A program made the translations under genes and the position numbers. A stretch of 64,000 bases of DNA from Bacillus crepusculi (lineage in GTDB: Bacteria; Bacillota; Bacilli; Bacillales; Bacillaceae), in NCBI RefSeq assembly GCF_014764715.1, contig NZ_JACXXE010000003.1, positions 186,001-250,000 of the forward strand. The letters run 5' to 3'. Under the pieces are notes generated by a model, which worked only from the letters and a program-made list of their open reading frames with translations, was not told where the DNA came from and did no database searches. Below, piece by piece: positions 34,070 through 43,476 of this stretch (positions are counted from its first letter, which is position 1; each line of letters opens with the position of its first letter).

Positions 34070-35001
34070 GCCTTTCCTCCTTTCTGATGCAGCTGAATCC
34101 TTGGATCAAGGAGACGATATGCCACATCTACAATGAAAAGAAGCGTGATTAAAATAATGCTGTAAAAAACAGTGGTCCCCATGATCACAGGATAATCACG
34201 ATTGTTAATACTCTCGACAAAGTATTTTCCCATTCCAGGGATGGCAAATATTTTTTCAATGACAAAACTTCCTGTTAAAATACTTGCGACAAGTGTCCCT
34301 AGAATGGTCACAACGGGTAAAAGCGCATTCCGAAGTGCATGTTTAAATACAATCTTAAAAGGAGAAAGTCCTTTCGCTTTGGCCGTGCGAATATAGTCCT
34401 GCGTGAGCACTTCTATCATGCTTGATCTCGTTAACCTGGCAATAATGGCCATTGGGCTGACAGCAAGAGCGATTGTAGGTAGCACCATATGCATCGGACT
34501 TGTCCACATCGCAGTAGGAAAGAGCTTCAAATTCACAGCAAGCTGCTGAATTAATAAGGTAGCAAAGATAAAGTTTGGAATGGATATTCCGAAAACAGCA
34601 ATGGTCATGGCGATATAATCAATCAAACCATTATGCCGGAGGGCAGCCATGACCCCTAGCAGGATGCCAGAGATGACAGCAATCAAAATTGAGATAAGAC
34701 CAAGTTCTAATGAGACTGGGAAGCCTCTCGCCAATAGATCATTGACGCTTTCAGAAGGCTTTTTAATGGAAGGACCAAAATCAAAGGTAACGATGGATTT
34801 TAAATAGATGACATATTGAACATAGAGTGGTTCGTCTAAGTGATAGTAGCTTTCGAGGTTTCGCTGGACAGTTTCGTTTGTATTTCGTTCTTCATTGAAG
34901 GGCGATCCTGGAATGACCTTCATCAAAATAAACGTTAAAGTCGTAATGATGAAGATCGTGGCAATCATCGCCATAAAACGCCTGAGCAAAAAGCTGGCCA
35001 T
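34066..35001 (-). CDS. dppB: Dipeptide ABC transporter permease DppB
   Basis: 311 residues, six TM helices. N-terminal RRFMAMIATIFIITTLTFIL, permease signature DYIRTAKAKGLSPFKIVFKH, and SFVIEKIFAIPGMG near the C-terminus. SD GGGGGAGA. Second gene of the operon, 18 bp after dppA. Confidence 0.95.
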   Translation of the reverse strand: MASFLLRRFMAMIATIFIITTLTFILMKVIPGSPFNEERNTNETVQRNLESYYHLDEPLYVQYVIYLKSIVTFDFGPSIKKPSESVNDLLARGFPVSLELGLISILIAVISGILLGVMAALRHNGLIDYIAMTIAVFGISIPNFIFATLLIQQLAVNLKLFPTAMWTSPMHMVLPTIALAVSPMAIIARLTRSSMIEVLTQDYIRTAKAKGLSPFKIVFKHALRNALLPVVTILGTLVASILTGSFVIEKIFAIPGMGKYFVESINNRDYPVIMGTTVFYSIILITLLFIVDVAYRLLDPRIQLHQKGGKA

Positions 35002-35019
35002 CTGCTGTCTCCCCCTCGC

Positions 35020-35844
35020 TTAACAAAATGTTGTACGTGCGGCAAGCTCTGTCATGACTAGCATCGCTTGGTAGGCTTCTAATATATTGTCTGCCTGATA
35101 GGTCACAGTCGTTGTTCCTTCTTGGATGGTAGTACCCGGCATTAAATTCGCCCATTCGGCTTGTCCATAATTGGCAAATTCGATCTTAAGCAGCGGCTGA
35201 TTAGGAGGCGTCAGCGGCTTGATTTGATGAATCTGTTTCATCGCGGCTTCTACTTGCTGCGAGATTTGTTGATTGACTTTGGCAGGAGTTAAGCATTTCA
35301 CAGCAGATCTTGAAATGGTTTCTTTCACTGCAACAGTTTTCACACCAGGCATCAGCTTTTCTGCTTCAAATGCCGCTTGATCGTCCCCGCATACAAGGAT
35401 CACTGGAACACCATAATAGCCTGCAACATACGCATTAAAGCCCATTTCTCCAATTGGATGATTATTTATGTAAAAATGTCTGACTCCAAAAATCATACTG
35501 TGGGACATCACACCTTTCATTGATGCCCTCGCATGATAGCCTAAAAAAACAGCTGCATCATAGGTTTGATCTAATCCTTGAACCATTGAATAAGGCTTTA
35601 CATCGCCTGATATAAGGGCTGCCTCTTCATGAAGTTCTTCGATCAAGAGATTATTCATTTTAGAATGACTGTCATTGACCAAAATATCGGTTGCACCATG
35701 CTCAAGAAGAGCCTCTACACAGGCATTCACTTCACCTGTCATGATGCGTCTGCCCCGTTCATAATTGTGCTGACGGCTATCAACAAATGTATGATCTGCT
35801 AGACCAGTAATCCCCTCCATATCGACAGATACATAGAGTTTCAT
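35020..35844 (-). CDS. dppA: D-aminopeptidase DppA
   Basis: 274 residues, same length as the B. subtilis zinc D-aminopeptidase (family M55), which releases D-Ala from peptides. Metal ligands: SVDMEGITG (Asp, Glu), NDSHSKMNN (His) and GYHARAS (His). The start at 35844 has the GGGGG SD 6 nt away; 35850 is too close. First gene of the dpp-ykf operon. Confidence 0.95.
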   Translation of the reverse strand: MKLYVSVDMEGITGLADHTFVDSRQHNYERGRRIMTGEVNACVEALLEHGATDILVNDSHSKMNNLLIEELHEEAALISGDVKPYSMVQGLDQTYDAAVFLGYHARASMKGVMSHSMIFGVRHFYINNHPIGEMGFNAYVAGYYGVPVILVCGDDQAAFEAEKLMPGVKTVAVKETISRSAVKCLTPAKVNQQISQQVEAAMKQIHQIKPLTPPNQPLLKIEFANYGQAEWANLMPGTTIQEGTTTVTYQADNILEAYQAMLVMTELAARTTFC

Positions 35845-35890
35845 CCCCATCCCCCTTTAATTAAACTTAAAATTTGTGTATATTTTTCTA

Positions 35891-35932
35891 AATTTTCTAA
35901 AAAATTATATGAGAACTTGATTGATTTTTCAA
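35891..35932 (-). promoter_or_regulatory. dpp-ykf promoter with overlapping CodY-type box
   Basis: TTGAAA (35932-35927), 17 bp, TATAAT (35909-35904) on the minus strand. AATTTTCTAAAAAAT at 35891-35905 matches the CodY consensus AATTTTCNGAAAATT with two mismatches and covers the -10/+1. Repression by CodY-GTP-Ile/Val in rich medium is known for B. subtilis dpp. Confidence 0.82.
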
Positions 35933-36013
35933 TACATCTTCTAAAAATAAGGAGTTTAGACTCATCTACTACGGGTCAAAAGAATAACGATTAAAGGGTT
36001 TTTTTAACAAATA

Positions 36014-36045
36014 AAACACCACTAACTATGTCTTTAGTGGTGTTT
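36014..36045 (-). terminator. Terminator after proG
   Basis: AAACACCACTA / TAGTGGTGTTT stem, then TTATTTG on the minus strand. The proG stop codon (36034) is inside the stem. Confidence 0.8.
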
Positions 36046-36858
36046 ATCTGCTTCGTCGATCTGTGATTTCAGCTGATCGTATTTCTTCATGGTTTGTGTA
36101 AATAAGTCATCAAACATCTGGGGTGCCTGCTTTTGAATGACCGCAGCGCCTTCTCCAGTAATTCCGCCCTTTGTCGCCACCCTATCAACAGTTTCGGCGA
36201 ATGTAAGCCCACGTTCTACAAGGACCTGGCCTGTGCCTAAAAGCGCATAAGTTAAAAATTCATATGCTTCCTCTAAGGAAAGCTCACTATTTCTCACAGC
36301 GGCTTTCGCCATTTCTTCAAAAATAGCAGCGATGAAGCCAGGAGAGGAGCTTGTCAAATTACTCGCCGCATCAAATCGGTCTTCTTCTACTTCCCGGACG
36401 ATGCTAAAAGCTGAAAGCAGACGGTGCAAACGTTCTTGCTCCTCATGCCCTACGGTTTCTCCATGAGCCACAAGTGATACGCCTGTCCCAACGGCTGACG
36501 TGAGCGTTGGGATGTATCTGGATACTGGCTGAGTCGTATGCTTTGATAACTTTTCTAACGTCACAGCCGCTGCTACAGACACGATATGTATTGCTTTTTT
36601 TGCACGGGGAAGCTGATCCAGAATGTCGCATACAGCAAGCGGCGGCACACAGACAAAAAGCACATCACATGCCGCAGAAAGTTCGTCTAATGAGCAGATG
36701 TTTACATCTTGGTGCTTCTCTTTGAGCTGATGCAGCCGCTCCGTATCACTTCTTGTATGGATCATGAACTGACGGGCATCTAGCCCCCCTTTTTCCAGCC
36801 ATTTTTGTACCATCATATCTGCCATACTTCCATAACCAATGATTCCGATTGTCTCCAC
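36034..36858 (-). CDS. proG: Pyrroline-5-carboxylate reductase ProG
   Basis: 274 residues. Rossmann motif IGIIGYGSMADMM at the N-terminus, DVLFVCVPPLAV, and the C-terminal P5CR dimerisation domain with LTSSSPGFIAAIFEEM and ATKGGITGEGA. It reduces pyrroline-5-carboxylate to proline. It is one of several P5C reductases in bacilli and lies next to dpp as in B. subtilis. Confidence 0.93.
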   Translation of the reverse strand: METIGIIGYGSMADMMVQKWLEKGGLDARQFMIHTRSDTERLHQLKEKHQDVNICSLDELSAACDVLFVCVPPLAVCDILDQLPRAKKAIHIVSVAAAVTLEKLSKHTTQPVSRYIPTLTSAVGTGVSLVAHGETVGHEEQERLHRLLSAFSIVREVEEDRFDAASNLTSSSPGFIAAIFEEMAKAAVRNSELSLEEAYEFLTYALLGTGQVLVERGLTFAETVDRVATKGGITGEGAAVIQKQAPQMFDDLFTQTMKKYDQLKSQIDEADKHH

Positions 36859-37027
36859 AGTTTAATCTCCTCTATTTTGCTTAGATTCACTACTTATTTT
36901 AACAATTTCCCACAATGTTTTCATTTTTATCCCACATTTTTTTCTTACGATAAAGTCAGATCCACCACATACAGTAAAACACCTTGAACACATACATGAA
37001 AAAATTGAATGAAAGAGAGTGATCCAA

Positions 37028-38350
37028 ATGACACATCACAAAGACGAAACACAACCTTCTTATGAATTACAAACAATTGAACAACCAAAAAAACCGAAGA
37101 AGAAGCCAAATGGCTGGTTTAAGCCCTTTGTCAGCGGTCTGGCAGGCGGTACGTTAGCATTAGGTGTCTATGTCCTCACGCCATACGCGCAGCACACAGA
37201 GAGCAGTACAGCAAATGAATCGTCAACAAAAACAGAAGCTGTATCCACAAATGATACAAGTGCCAATACGTCAAAAACAACAGCTGTACAAACATCAACT
37301 TCATCAAGCAGTATTTCCAATATGGTCGAAAATGTATCACCAGCCATTGTTGGCATTACAAACTACCAAGCGCAAAGTCAAACAGACACGAGCTTTGGCG
37401 ATACCAGCACACCTTTTGATGAATCACAGCAAAATCAAAACAAAAGCAGCCAAGAGGAAGAAACTGGTACAGGATCAGGCGTAATTTTTAAAAAATCCGG
37501 CAGTAAAGCCTATGTATTAACAAACAACCACGTTATTGAAGGGGCAAACAAACTAACGGTCTCCTTGCATGATGGCAAAACAGTTGAAGGAAAACTGGTC
37601 GGAGCAGACCCGCTGACTGACCTAGCGGTTGTAGAAATTAGCAGCAGCAATGTCACAAAAGTTGCGACATTAGGTGATTCTTCTTCACTTCGAGCTGGAG
37701 AAACCGTCATCGCAATCGGTAACCCGCTTGGTGAAGACCTATCAAGAACCGTAACGCAAGGAATTGTGAGCGGTGTCGATCGTACGGTCTCTATGAATAC
37801 ATCAGCTGGCGAGAGCAGCATTAATGTCATTCAAACAGATGCAGCTATTAACCCTGGCAACAGCGGAGGCCCGCTTCTCACTACGGACGGAAAGGTTGTG
37901 GGAATCACGAGTATGAAAATCTCAGAAACAGGTGTTGAAGGCATAGGGTTCGCGCTTCCAATCAATGATGTCAAACCAATCGCCGAGCAGCTTCTCGCAA
38001 AAGGAAAAATTGAACGTCCATACATCGGCATTAGCATGCTAGATCTTGAACAAGTTCCGGATGCGTATCAGAAGGAAACACTAGGACTCAAAAGCAGTCA
38101 GCTAGATAAAGGCGTATACATCAAAGAAATCGCTGCCGGCTCCCCTGCCGCAAAAGCTGGCTTAAAATCAGAGGATGTCATTACCGCCATCAATGGCAAA
38201 AAAGTAGAAACTGGCAGTGAATTAAGACACGAGCTATACACGAATGCAAAAATAGGAGACACAGTGAAAATCACACTCATTCGAAACGGAACAGAAGAAA
38301 CAAAACAGGTGACATTAACACAATCTGAATCAAAGCAAGTAAGCTCCTAA
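37028..38350 (+). CDS. htrA: Membrane-anchored HtrA-type serine protease
   Basis: 440 residues. A short cytoplasmic start, one TM helix (about 40-60, VSGLAGGTLALGVYVLTPYA) and a low-complexity Ser/Thr linker to about 110. The trypsin-like domain has His in LTNNHVIEG, Asp in LTDLAVVE, Ser in NPGNSGGPLL. A PDZ domain ends the protein (GSPAAKAGLKSEDVITAING). It is a quality-control protease at the outer face of the membrane; in B. subtilis it is induced by CssRS. Start 37028 is preferred over the GTG 9 nt upstream. Confidence 0.95.
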   Translation: MTHHKDETQPSYELQTIEQPKKPKKKPNGWFKPFVSGLAGGTLALGVYVLTPYAQHTESSTANESSTKTEAVSTNDTSANTSKTTAVQTSTSSSSISNMVENVSPAIVGITNYQAQSQTDTSFGDTSTPFDESQQNQNKSSQEEETGTGSGVIFKKSGSKAYVLTNNHVIEGANKLTVSLHDGKTVEGKLVGADPLTDLAVVEISSSNVTKVATLGDSSSLRAGETVIAIGNPLGEDLSRTVTQGIVSGVDRTVSMNTSAGESSINVIQTDAAINPGNSGGPLLTTDGKVVGITSMKISETGVEGIGFALPINDVKPIAEQLLAKGKIERPYIGISMLDLEQVPDAYQKETLGLKSSQLDKGVYIKEIAAGSPAAKAGLKSEDVITAINGKKVETGSELRHELYTNAKIGDTVKITLIRNGTEETKQVTLTQSESKQVSS

Positions 38351-38356
38351 CGACAA

Positions 38357-38382
38357 AAGCAGCTCATCAACTGAGCTGCTTT
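38357..38382. terminator. Terminator hairpin after htrA, left flank of repeat copy 4
   Basis: AAGCAGCTCA / TGAGCTGCTT stem with a short loop, then only TTC before the element starts. Confidence 0.7.
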
Positions 38383-38387
38383 CAGCA

Positions 38388-38552
38388 TGTAGACAACCCC
38401 TCGCATTCTTTGTCAGGTCTGCGCGCCGGTGCTCACGAATGTCCAATTCGCTCCGCTCCGGTGCTCGCCCTTCCTAGACTTCAAGGGCTTTCTATCACGC
38501 TGAAAAGAAGACAAAAGGCTAAAATAAACACCATTTTAGCCCTTTGTCAACA
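38388..38552. repeat. Dispersed terminator-flanked repeat element, copy 4 (165 bp)
   Basis: Starts TGTAGACAAC and ends TTTGTCAACA. It contains two CCGGTGCTC direct repeats about 40 bp apart and the AAGGCTAAAAT hairpin near its right end. Both flanks hold the htrA/mhqA terminator hairpin. Confidence 0.9.
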
Positions 38553-38557
38553 ATCTA

Positions 38558-38586
38558 AAAAGCAGCTCATCAACTGAGCTGCTTTT
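38558..38586. terminator. Terminator hairpin after mhqA, right flank of repeat copy 4
   Basis: AAAGCAGCTCA / TGAGCTGCTTT stem followed by T residues on the plus strand. The hairpin sequence is identical to the left flank. Confidence 0.7.
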
Positions 38587-38593
38587 ACTATGA

Positions 38594-39544
38594 TTACTGA
38601 ATTGGAGCTAATCGCTTCTCGATTTCTGCTCGTTTGTGCTCTAGAAATGGCGGAAGTGCAAGCTGATCACCAAGCTCATCCACTCCCTCATCTACTGTAA
38701 ACCCAGGGCCATCTGTTGAAATTTCAAACAAAATACCATTCGGTTCTCTAAAGTAAAGGGCTTTGAAGTAGAAGCGTTCCACAACACCAGAATTTGTGAA
38801 GCCTGCTTTTGATATTTTGTCATACCATTTTTCTAGCTCCTCTGCATCTTCCACACGAAAGGCAACGTGATGTACACTCCCTCTGCCGGAACGCTCAGAT
38901 GGACCTTCTGCTTTTTCGATCACATGAATCTCTGTTCCAGCTCCGCCATTTCCTGATTCAAAAATGGTCACAATCTCACCATCACTTGATTGTTCACGTG
39001 CTCTTTCAGTGAAGCCAAGAATGTCCGTTAAAACACGGATTGTTTTATCCGCTTCTGCAACGGTTAATTCAACTGGACCCAGCCCTCTAATCGCAAACTC
39101 TGCCGGAATTTCGGCATGTACTGGCGGTGAGCCTGCCTCATGTCCATTCGGTTCTACTGTCAAGAATAGCTGCTGCCCTTCTGGATCAGTAAAGCGCAAG
39201 GCAGGTCTGCCGCCTCTTAAGGAAGCTGTTTCTTGCTGCACGCCTTTTTCTTCAAACCGCTTTTCCCAAAATGAAAGTGCTTCTTCAGAAGAAACGAGAA
39301 GGCCTGTGCGTGTGATGGCATTTGTTCCTTCTAAACGGCGGGCCAGCATTGGAATTTCAAAGAATGTAAGCTCCGTTCCTGGTGAGGCGACCTCATCTCC
39401 ATAAAACAAGTGATACATAGAAGGGTCATCCTGATTGACTGTTTTCTTCACAAGTTTCAAGCCAAGGATTTGTCGGTAGAAATCAACATTTTTCTGAGCA
39501 TTGGCTGTTAAAGCTGATACGTGGTGAATCCCATTTATTTTCAT
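38594..39544 (-). CDS. mhqA: Ring-cleaving (hydroquinone) dioxygenase, MhqA-like
   Basis: 316 residues, two vicinal-oxygen-chelate (glyoxalase-fold) halves: GIHHVSALTANAQKNVDFYRQ-type start (metal His) and VHHVAFRVEDAEELEKWYD in the second half, then RFYFKALYFREPNGILFEI with a metal-ligand Glu. The length equals B. subtilis YkcA/MhqA, part of the MhqR quinone-stress regulon. An MhqR-type box upstream supports this. Start 39544; the longer frame upstream crosses the operator. Confidence 0.9.
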   Translation of the reverse strand: MKINGIHHVSALTANAQKNVDFYRQILGLKLVKKTVNQDDPSMYHLFYGDEVASPGTELTFFEIPMLARRLEGTNAITRTGLLVSSEEALSFWEKRFEEKGVQQETASLRGGRPALRFTDPEGQQLFLTVEPNGHEAGSPPVHAEIPAEFAIRGLGPVELTVAEADKTIRVLTDILGFTERAREQSSDGEIVTIFESGNGGAGTEIHVIEKAEGPSERSGRGSVHHVAFRVEDAEELEKWYDKISKAGFTNSGVVERFYFKALYFREPNGILFEISTDGPGFTVDEGVDELGDQLALPPFLEHKRAEIEKRLAPIQ

Positions 39545-39566
39545 TATTTTCACTCCTATTTCAAAA

Positions 39567-39584
39567 TATCTCGAATTCAAGATA
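39567..39584 (-). promoter_or_regulatory. MhqR-type operator upstream of mhqA
   Basis: TATCTCGAATTCAAGATA, an inverted repeat with one mismatch that agrees with the published MhqR consensus (TATCTCGAATTCGAGATA). About 22 bp upstream of the mhqA start. The rest of the 39585-39873 gap is AT-rich, with a possible steT -10 (TACAAT near 39815); nothing else is seen. Confidence 0.85.
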
Positions 39585-39873
39585 ATATCCTTATGAATAA
39601 AATAGGTCATTTTTCAAGAAAAGTCAACCATTTGGCTGCATGTTTACTGGATGTTCGGTTTTCACCTTTCAAATTAACATTAAGACAAAAATAATCTAAT
39701 AATGTTCGTCTTTAACATAACATTTACCCTGATATCTCCAATAAACAAACACTTTCAATTACAAATACGAAAGTCAGAAAATTTTTTTAATTCTTGTTTT
39801 CCTAAAATCGTATTACAATGAACAAAATACATGTCACAGTAACGTACGAAAGTGATGCAGGAGGTCGTGTGTA

Positions 39874-41199
39874 ATGAACAAAGAACAACCAGCGTTAAAA
39901 CAAGACATCGGCTTATTTTTTGCCCTATCTCTTGTCATCGGGACCATTATCGGGTCCGGCGTCTTTATGAAGCCAGGCAACGTCCTTTCCTATTCAGGAA
40001 GCTCAGGCATCGCCTTATTCGCTTGGCTGTTAGGTGGAATTTTAACCCTTGCAGGCGGACTAACTGTTGCTGAAATTGGTACACAAATTCCGCGAACCGG
40101 CGGGTTATATGCCTATCTCGAAGAAGTGTACGGTGAATTTTGGGGCTACTTATGCGGCTGGGTGCAAATTATTATTTACGGACCAGCCATTATTGGTGCT
40201 CTTGGTCTTTATTTTGGTTCATTATTAGCCAATTTATTTTCTCTTTCTTCTTTTTGGTCTACAACGATTGGCATTATCACCGTTTTATTTTTATGTGTCA
40301 TCAACATCATGGGAACAAAATACGGCGGATTTGTCCAAGGACTAACCACGATCGGAAAGCTTGTCCCAATTGCCGCTATTATTGTGTTTGGCTTATGGAA
40401 AGGAAATGAAAATATCTTCATGGCTGTCAACGATAGTATCGCTCAAATGAACTTCGGTGCAGCGATTTTGGCTACGTTGTTTGCTTATGATGGCTGGATT
40501 TTGCTTGCTGCGCTTGGCGGAGAAATGAAAAACCCTGAGAAACTGCTTCCTCGGGCGATGGCAGGCGGGATTTTAATCGTCACGGCTTGTTACCTCTTTA
40601 TTAATGTTGCACTTTTGCACGTGTTACCTGCTGATCAAATCGTCCAGCTAGGTGAAAATGCGACAAGTACTGCGGCTACAATGCTCTTTGGTCCAATCGG
40701 CGGTAAAATCATTAGTATTGGAATCATCATTAGTATCTTCGGCTGCTTGAACGGAAAGGTTCTTTCATTCCCACGTGTGATATTTGCGATGGCAGAACGA
40801 AAGCAAATCCCTTTCGCCAAAGCCATTTCACGGATTCATCCTACCTTCCAAACACCTTGGGTTGCTGTATTTGTGCAAATTTTGATTGCCATTGTGTTTA
40901 TGATCGTCAGTAATCCAGAGAAGCTGTCAGAGGTTTCCATTTTCATGATTTATATTTTTTATGTCATGGCCTTTTTCGCTGTCTTTAAGCTAAGAAAACA
41001 AAACAAGGGAATGAAGCGCGTTTATAGCGTACCACTTTATCCGCTCACACCGATCATTGCGATTATCGGCTCTTTCTTCGTCTTAATCAGCACGATGATC
41101 ACGGATTTGAAAAGCTGCCTTTTCTCCATGCTGATCGGAATTGCTGGACTGCCGATTTATTATTATATGAAAAAAACACAAAATAAAGCAGAGCGCTAA
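39874..41199 (+). CDS. steT: Serine/threonine exchanger SteT-like amino acid permease
   Basis: 441 residues, 12 TM helices of the APC/LAT family. TM1 has the substrate-binding break SLVIGTIIGSGVFMKPG; ALFAYDGWILLAALGGEMKNPEK is the typical TM6 segment. B. subtilis YkbA/SteT exchanges L-Ser for L-Thr and aromatic amino acids. SD AGGAGG. The coding end overlaps the shared terminator. Confidence 0.88.
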   Translation: MNKEQPALKQDIGLFFALSLVIGTIIGSGVFMKPGNVLSYSGSSGIALFAWLLGGILTLAGGLTVAEIGTQIPRTGGLYAYLEEVYGEFWGYLCGWVQIIIYGPAIIGALGLYFGSLLANLFSLSSFWSTTIGIITVLFLCVINIMGTKYGGFVQGLTTIGKLVPIAAIIVFGLWKGNENIFMAVNDSIAQMNFGAAILATLFAYDGWILLAALGGEMKNPEKLLPRAMAGGILIVTACYLFINVALLHVLPADQIVQLGENATSTAATMLFGPIGGKIISIGIIISIFGCLNGKVLSFPRVIFAMAERKQIPFAKAISRIHPTFQTPWVAVFVQILIAIVFMIVSNPEKLSEVSIFMIYIFYVMAFFAVFKLRKQNKGMKRVYSVPLYPLTPIIAIIGSFFVLISTMITDLKSCLFSMLIGIAGLPIYYYMKKTQNKAER

Positions 41200-41221
41200 A
41201 CAGCCTCTGCTTTATTTTTTA
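41183..41221. terminator. Bidirectional terminator between steT and the zinc-ribbon gene
   Basis: AAATAAAGCAGAG / CTCTGCTTTATTT arms, then TTT. The left arm consists of the last steT codons. Confidence 0.85.
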
Positions 41222-41541
41222 TATTGCTTGATCACTTTGTATGATTCGTTTAAATATCGCATGAGCCGGTATGGCTTACTGAGAACGCGGATTGGGAGCC
41301 TTGAGAGAAAGCCATTCAGATTCGCCTTATATTCCTGCGTCATTCGCTTCGGCTTTGTCGCAATTTTTTCGTATACTTCTTTGTAAAATTCCTTCATGAT
41401 GTCGACTTGCACACTGATCTTCTGATGACACTCTGTACACTCAACGCTTTTCATTTGATCATTCACATAAACGATGCTGTGGAGGGTCTCTTCTTGGCAC
41501 CGAGTACAGTGTAGGTTTGCTTCCATTTCGGTTTTCTTCAA
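41212..41541 (-). CDS. Zinc-ribbon protein of unknown function (109 aa)
   Basis: The N-terminus holds two CxxC pairs (LHCTRCQEE and VECTECHQK), a zinc ribbon over about residues 10-45. A basic helical C-terminus follows (YKANLNGFLSRLPIRVLSKP). There is no signal or TM segment. I do not recognise a defined function; it could bind RNA or protein. Convergent with steT. SD AAAGGAG upstream of the ATG. Confidence 0.75.
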   Translation of the reverse strand: MKKTEMEANLHCTRCQEETLHSIVYVNDQMKSVECTECHQKISVQVDIMKEFYKEVYEKIATKPKRMTQEYKANLNGFLSRLPIRVLSKPYRLMRYLNESYKVIKQYKK

Positions 41542-41604
41542 GATACACAGCTCCTTTCTCGTTTGATGTTGCTCTTTTTATACCATTCGATCGCTCTCAG
41601 CCAT

Positions 41605-42561
41605 TTATTGGACAGATGCTTCCTTTAAAATGGCTGCTGCCGTCAGCTCGTCTGTCACCAGCACTTGGATGAATCCGCCATTTAAAGCCCCTAAAATACT
41701 TTCAGCTTTATGGGTTCCTTCCACAACAGCAATGACCGTTTTGACACTCTTTAATTGCTCTAGCGATAATCCAATGACCTTTTGGTTCAATTCATCTTGG
41801 ACAGGTTTTCCTTCACCATCAAAGAAGCGAAAGCCAATATCGCCGACAGCCCCTGATTGTCTTAAACCAGATAAATCCTCTTCTTTTAAATATCCAACGG
41901 TTTTTAATGTAGAGCCTTTATGCGGGTTGCCAATACCGATAAGGGCAATATCCACATTTCGGCCTTCTTCAAGCACAGCTTCTATGTCCTGCATCGCCAT
42001 GAGCCGTTCTTTTAATTCTTCTGTTTCTAAAATCGCAGGGGCATATAAATAGGAGCATGTGCCATTCATCTTCTTTGCCAGCTCATACGCCAGCTGATTG
42101 GCGTGAATGTCGACCGCCTGTCTGCCCATTCCTCCCTCTAAAGGGATGACTTTCACTTCGTTTCTTCGTTCAAAAGGATATTCCTTCACAAGCTCAGCAA
42201 GTGTGGTTCCCCAAGAAATGCCGATTTTCTCTGCATCTTTCATGTTTTTAGACAGATAATAGGCGCCTGCCTGACCGACTGCCCGCTTGACCATCTCAGG
42301 CATTGTCCCGACACTTGGGACAACAACAGCATCTGTTAATTGAAAGGTTGTTTCTAGCTGCTTTTCCAGTTCCACCGTATGAATGCTTTCGTCTTTAATG
42401 TACACTTCAACGATTCCCACATCTTTTGCTTTTTGCAAGAGCTTTGAAATGACTGGTCTTGAGACATTGAGCTTTTTTGCAATTTCCTGCTGCGTCCACC
42501 CGTCTGTATAATAAAGATGAGCAACCTTGACGAGCTGTCGTCTTTCTTCCCAATTCAGCAT
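41605..42561 (-). CDS. SorC/DeoR-type sugar-responsive transcriptional regulator
   Basis: 318 residues. N-terminal HTH (YYTDGWTQQEIAKKLNVSRP, then VISKLLQKAKDVGIVEV). The remaining 260 residues are the sugar-isomerase-like effector domain of the SorC family (GISWGTTLAELVKEYP, VIPLEGGMGR, IGIGNPHKGS). Effectors in this family are phosphorylated sugars. It is the last gene of the accessory carbohydrate locus, with its own likely promoter containing TATACT-N9-AGTATA (about 42580-42602). It is the best candidate to bind the shared operators at 48909 and 52909. Confidence 0.88.
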   Translation of the reverse strand: MLNWEERRQLVKVAHLYYTDGWTQQEIAKKLNVSRPVISKLLQKAKDVGIVEVYIKDESIHTVELEKQLETTFQLTDAVVVPSVGTMPEMVKRAVGQAGAYYLSKNMKDAEKIGISWGTTLAELVKEYPFERRNEVKVIPLEGGMGRQAVDIHANQLAYELAKKMNGTCSYLYAPAILETEELKERLMAMQDIEAVLEEGRNVDIALIGIGNPHKGSTLKTVGYLKEEDLSGLRQSGAVGDIGFRFFDGEGKPVQDELNQKVIGLSLEQLKSVKTVIAVVEGTHKAESILGALNGGFIQVLVTDELTAAAILKEASVQ

Positions 42562-42641
42562 GTGACATCATCCTTTTAATATACTATGATTACCAGTATA
42601 CCAAACATTCGTTTCTAATTGGAACAATTGTTATGAAAATG

Positions 42642-42672
42642 ACAAAAAGAGCGATCACCTCTCCGCTCTTTT
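42642..42672 (-). terminator. Terminator after the second SDR gene
   Basis: AAAAAGAGCG / CGCTCTTTTT arms; the stop of the SDR gene lies in the loop. This separates the regulator gene from the catabolic operon. Confidence 0.8.
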
Positions 42673-43476
42673 TCCCTCAGTATATTTCGGCTGATACGTT
42701 CTCCCGCCATCTAACAGAATCACCTGTCCGTGCAAATAGCTTCCCTCGTCGCTTGCGAGAAATAAAGTGAGACCTGCGATGTCCTCAGGTTTTCCTAATC
42801 TCCCGATAGGAATGAGCGACTGGAGCTTCCCTTTTTCCCCCTTAGTAGGATAAAGGGTATCAAGCATCTGGGATTCAATCACGCGGGGTGCAATGACATT
42901 GATGCGTACATGATGGGAACCTAATTCCTTTACGAGCGAACGCATCAGACCAAAAGCACCTGCTTTTGATGCGTAATACTGGATGCCGCCGCCAGAGCCT
43001 GTTATCGCAGATCCTGATCCAATAATGACGACGCTGCCTTCTTTCCGCTCACATAGATAGGGCGCTAATGCTTTGATGCAGTAGAAAAGACCATGTAGAT
43101 TCACAGCCAGTGTCTTTTTCCAAAGTGAAACATCAACCTCTAAAAAAGGCAGGGATTTCGTCATTCCTGCTGAATAGACAAGATGCCCAATGCCACCCAG
43201 CTCCCTTTCAGCTGCTGACGTCATCTGCTGAACACTTTCCCACGATGAAACGTCAGCTTGGAATGTCAGTAGCTGAGGATGCTGTTGTTTTAAAAGCGAA
43301 AGTCCTTGTTCATCTATATCTGACACAGCTACACGATGCCCTTCTTTTAAAAAACGCTGAGCAATTTCTTTGCCGATCCCTTGGGCCCCGCCAACGATAA
43401 GAACGGGTTTTTGATGATTAGCCAGCGCTCTCACCCCCGTCAAGCATAATCGCTGCTCCATCTGTAAATGCCCCAT
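42655..43476 (-). CDS. Short-chain dehydrogenase/reductase with intact active site
   Basis: About 260 residues in the SDR core. Cofactor motif VGGAQGIGKE (TGxxxGxG type), VSDID at the second strand, NAG-like SAGMT, catalytic Ser in GSGSAITGS and Tyr/Lys in QYYASKAGAF (YxxxK). The C-terminus has LFLASDEGSYLHGQVILLDGG. The true start is uncertain: ATG 43476 or 43461 or GTG 43434, all overlapping the upstream SDR gene; the fold begins near KPVLIVGG. It probably oxidises or reduces a carbonyl/hydroxyl of the locus substrate. Confidence 0.85.
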   Translation of the reverse strand: MGHLQMEQRLCLTGVRALANHQKPVLIVGGAQGIGKEIAQRFLKEGHRVAVSDIDEQGLSLLKQQHPQLLTFQADVSSWESVQQMTSAAERELGGIGHLVYSAGMTKSLPFLEVDVSLWKKTLAVNLHGLFYCIKALAPYLCERKEGSVVIIGSGSAITGSGGGIQYYASKAGAFGLMRSLVKELGSHHVRINVIAPRVIESQMLDTLYPTKGEKGKLQSLIPIGRLGKPEDIAGLTLFLASDEGSYLHGQVILLDGGRTYQPKYTEGKRAER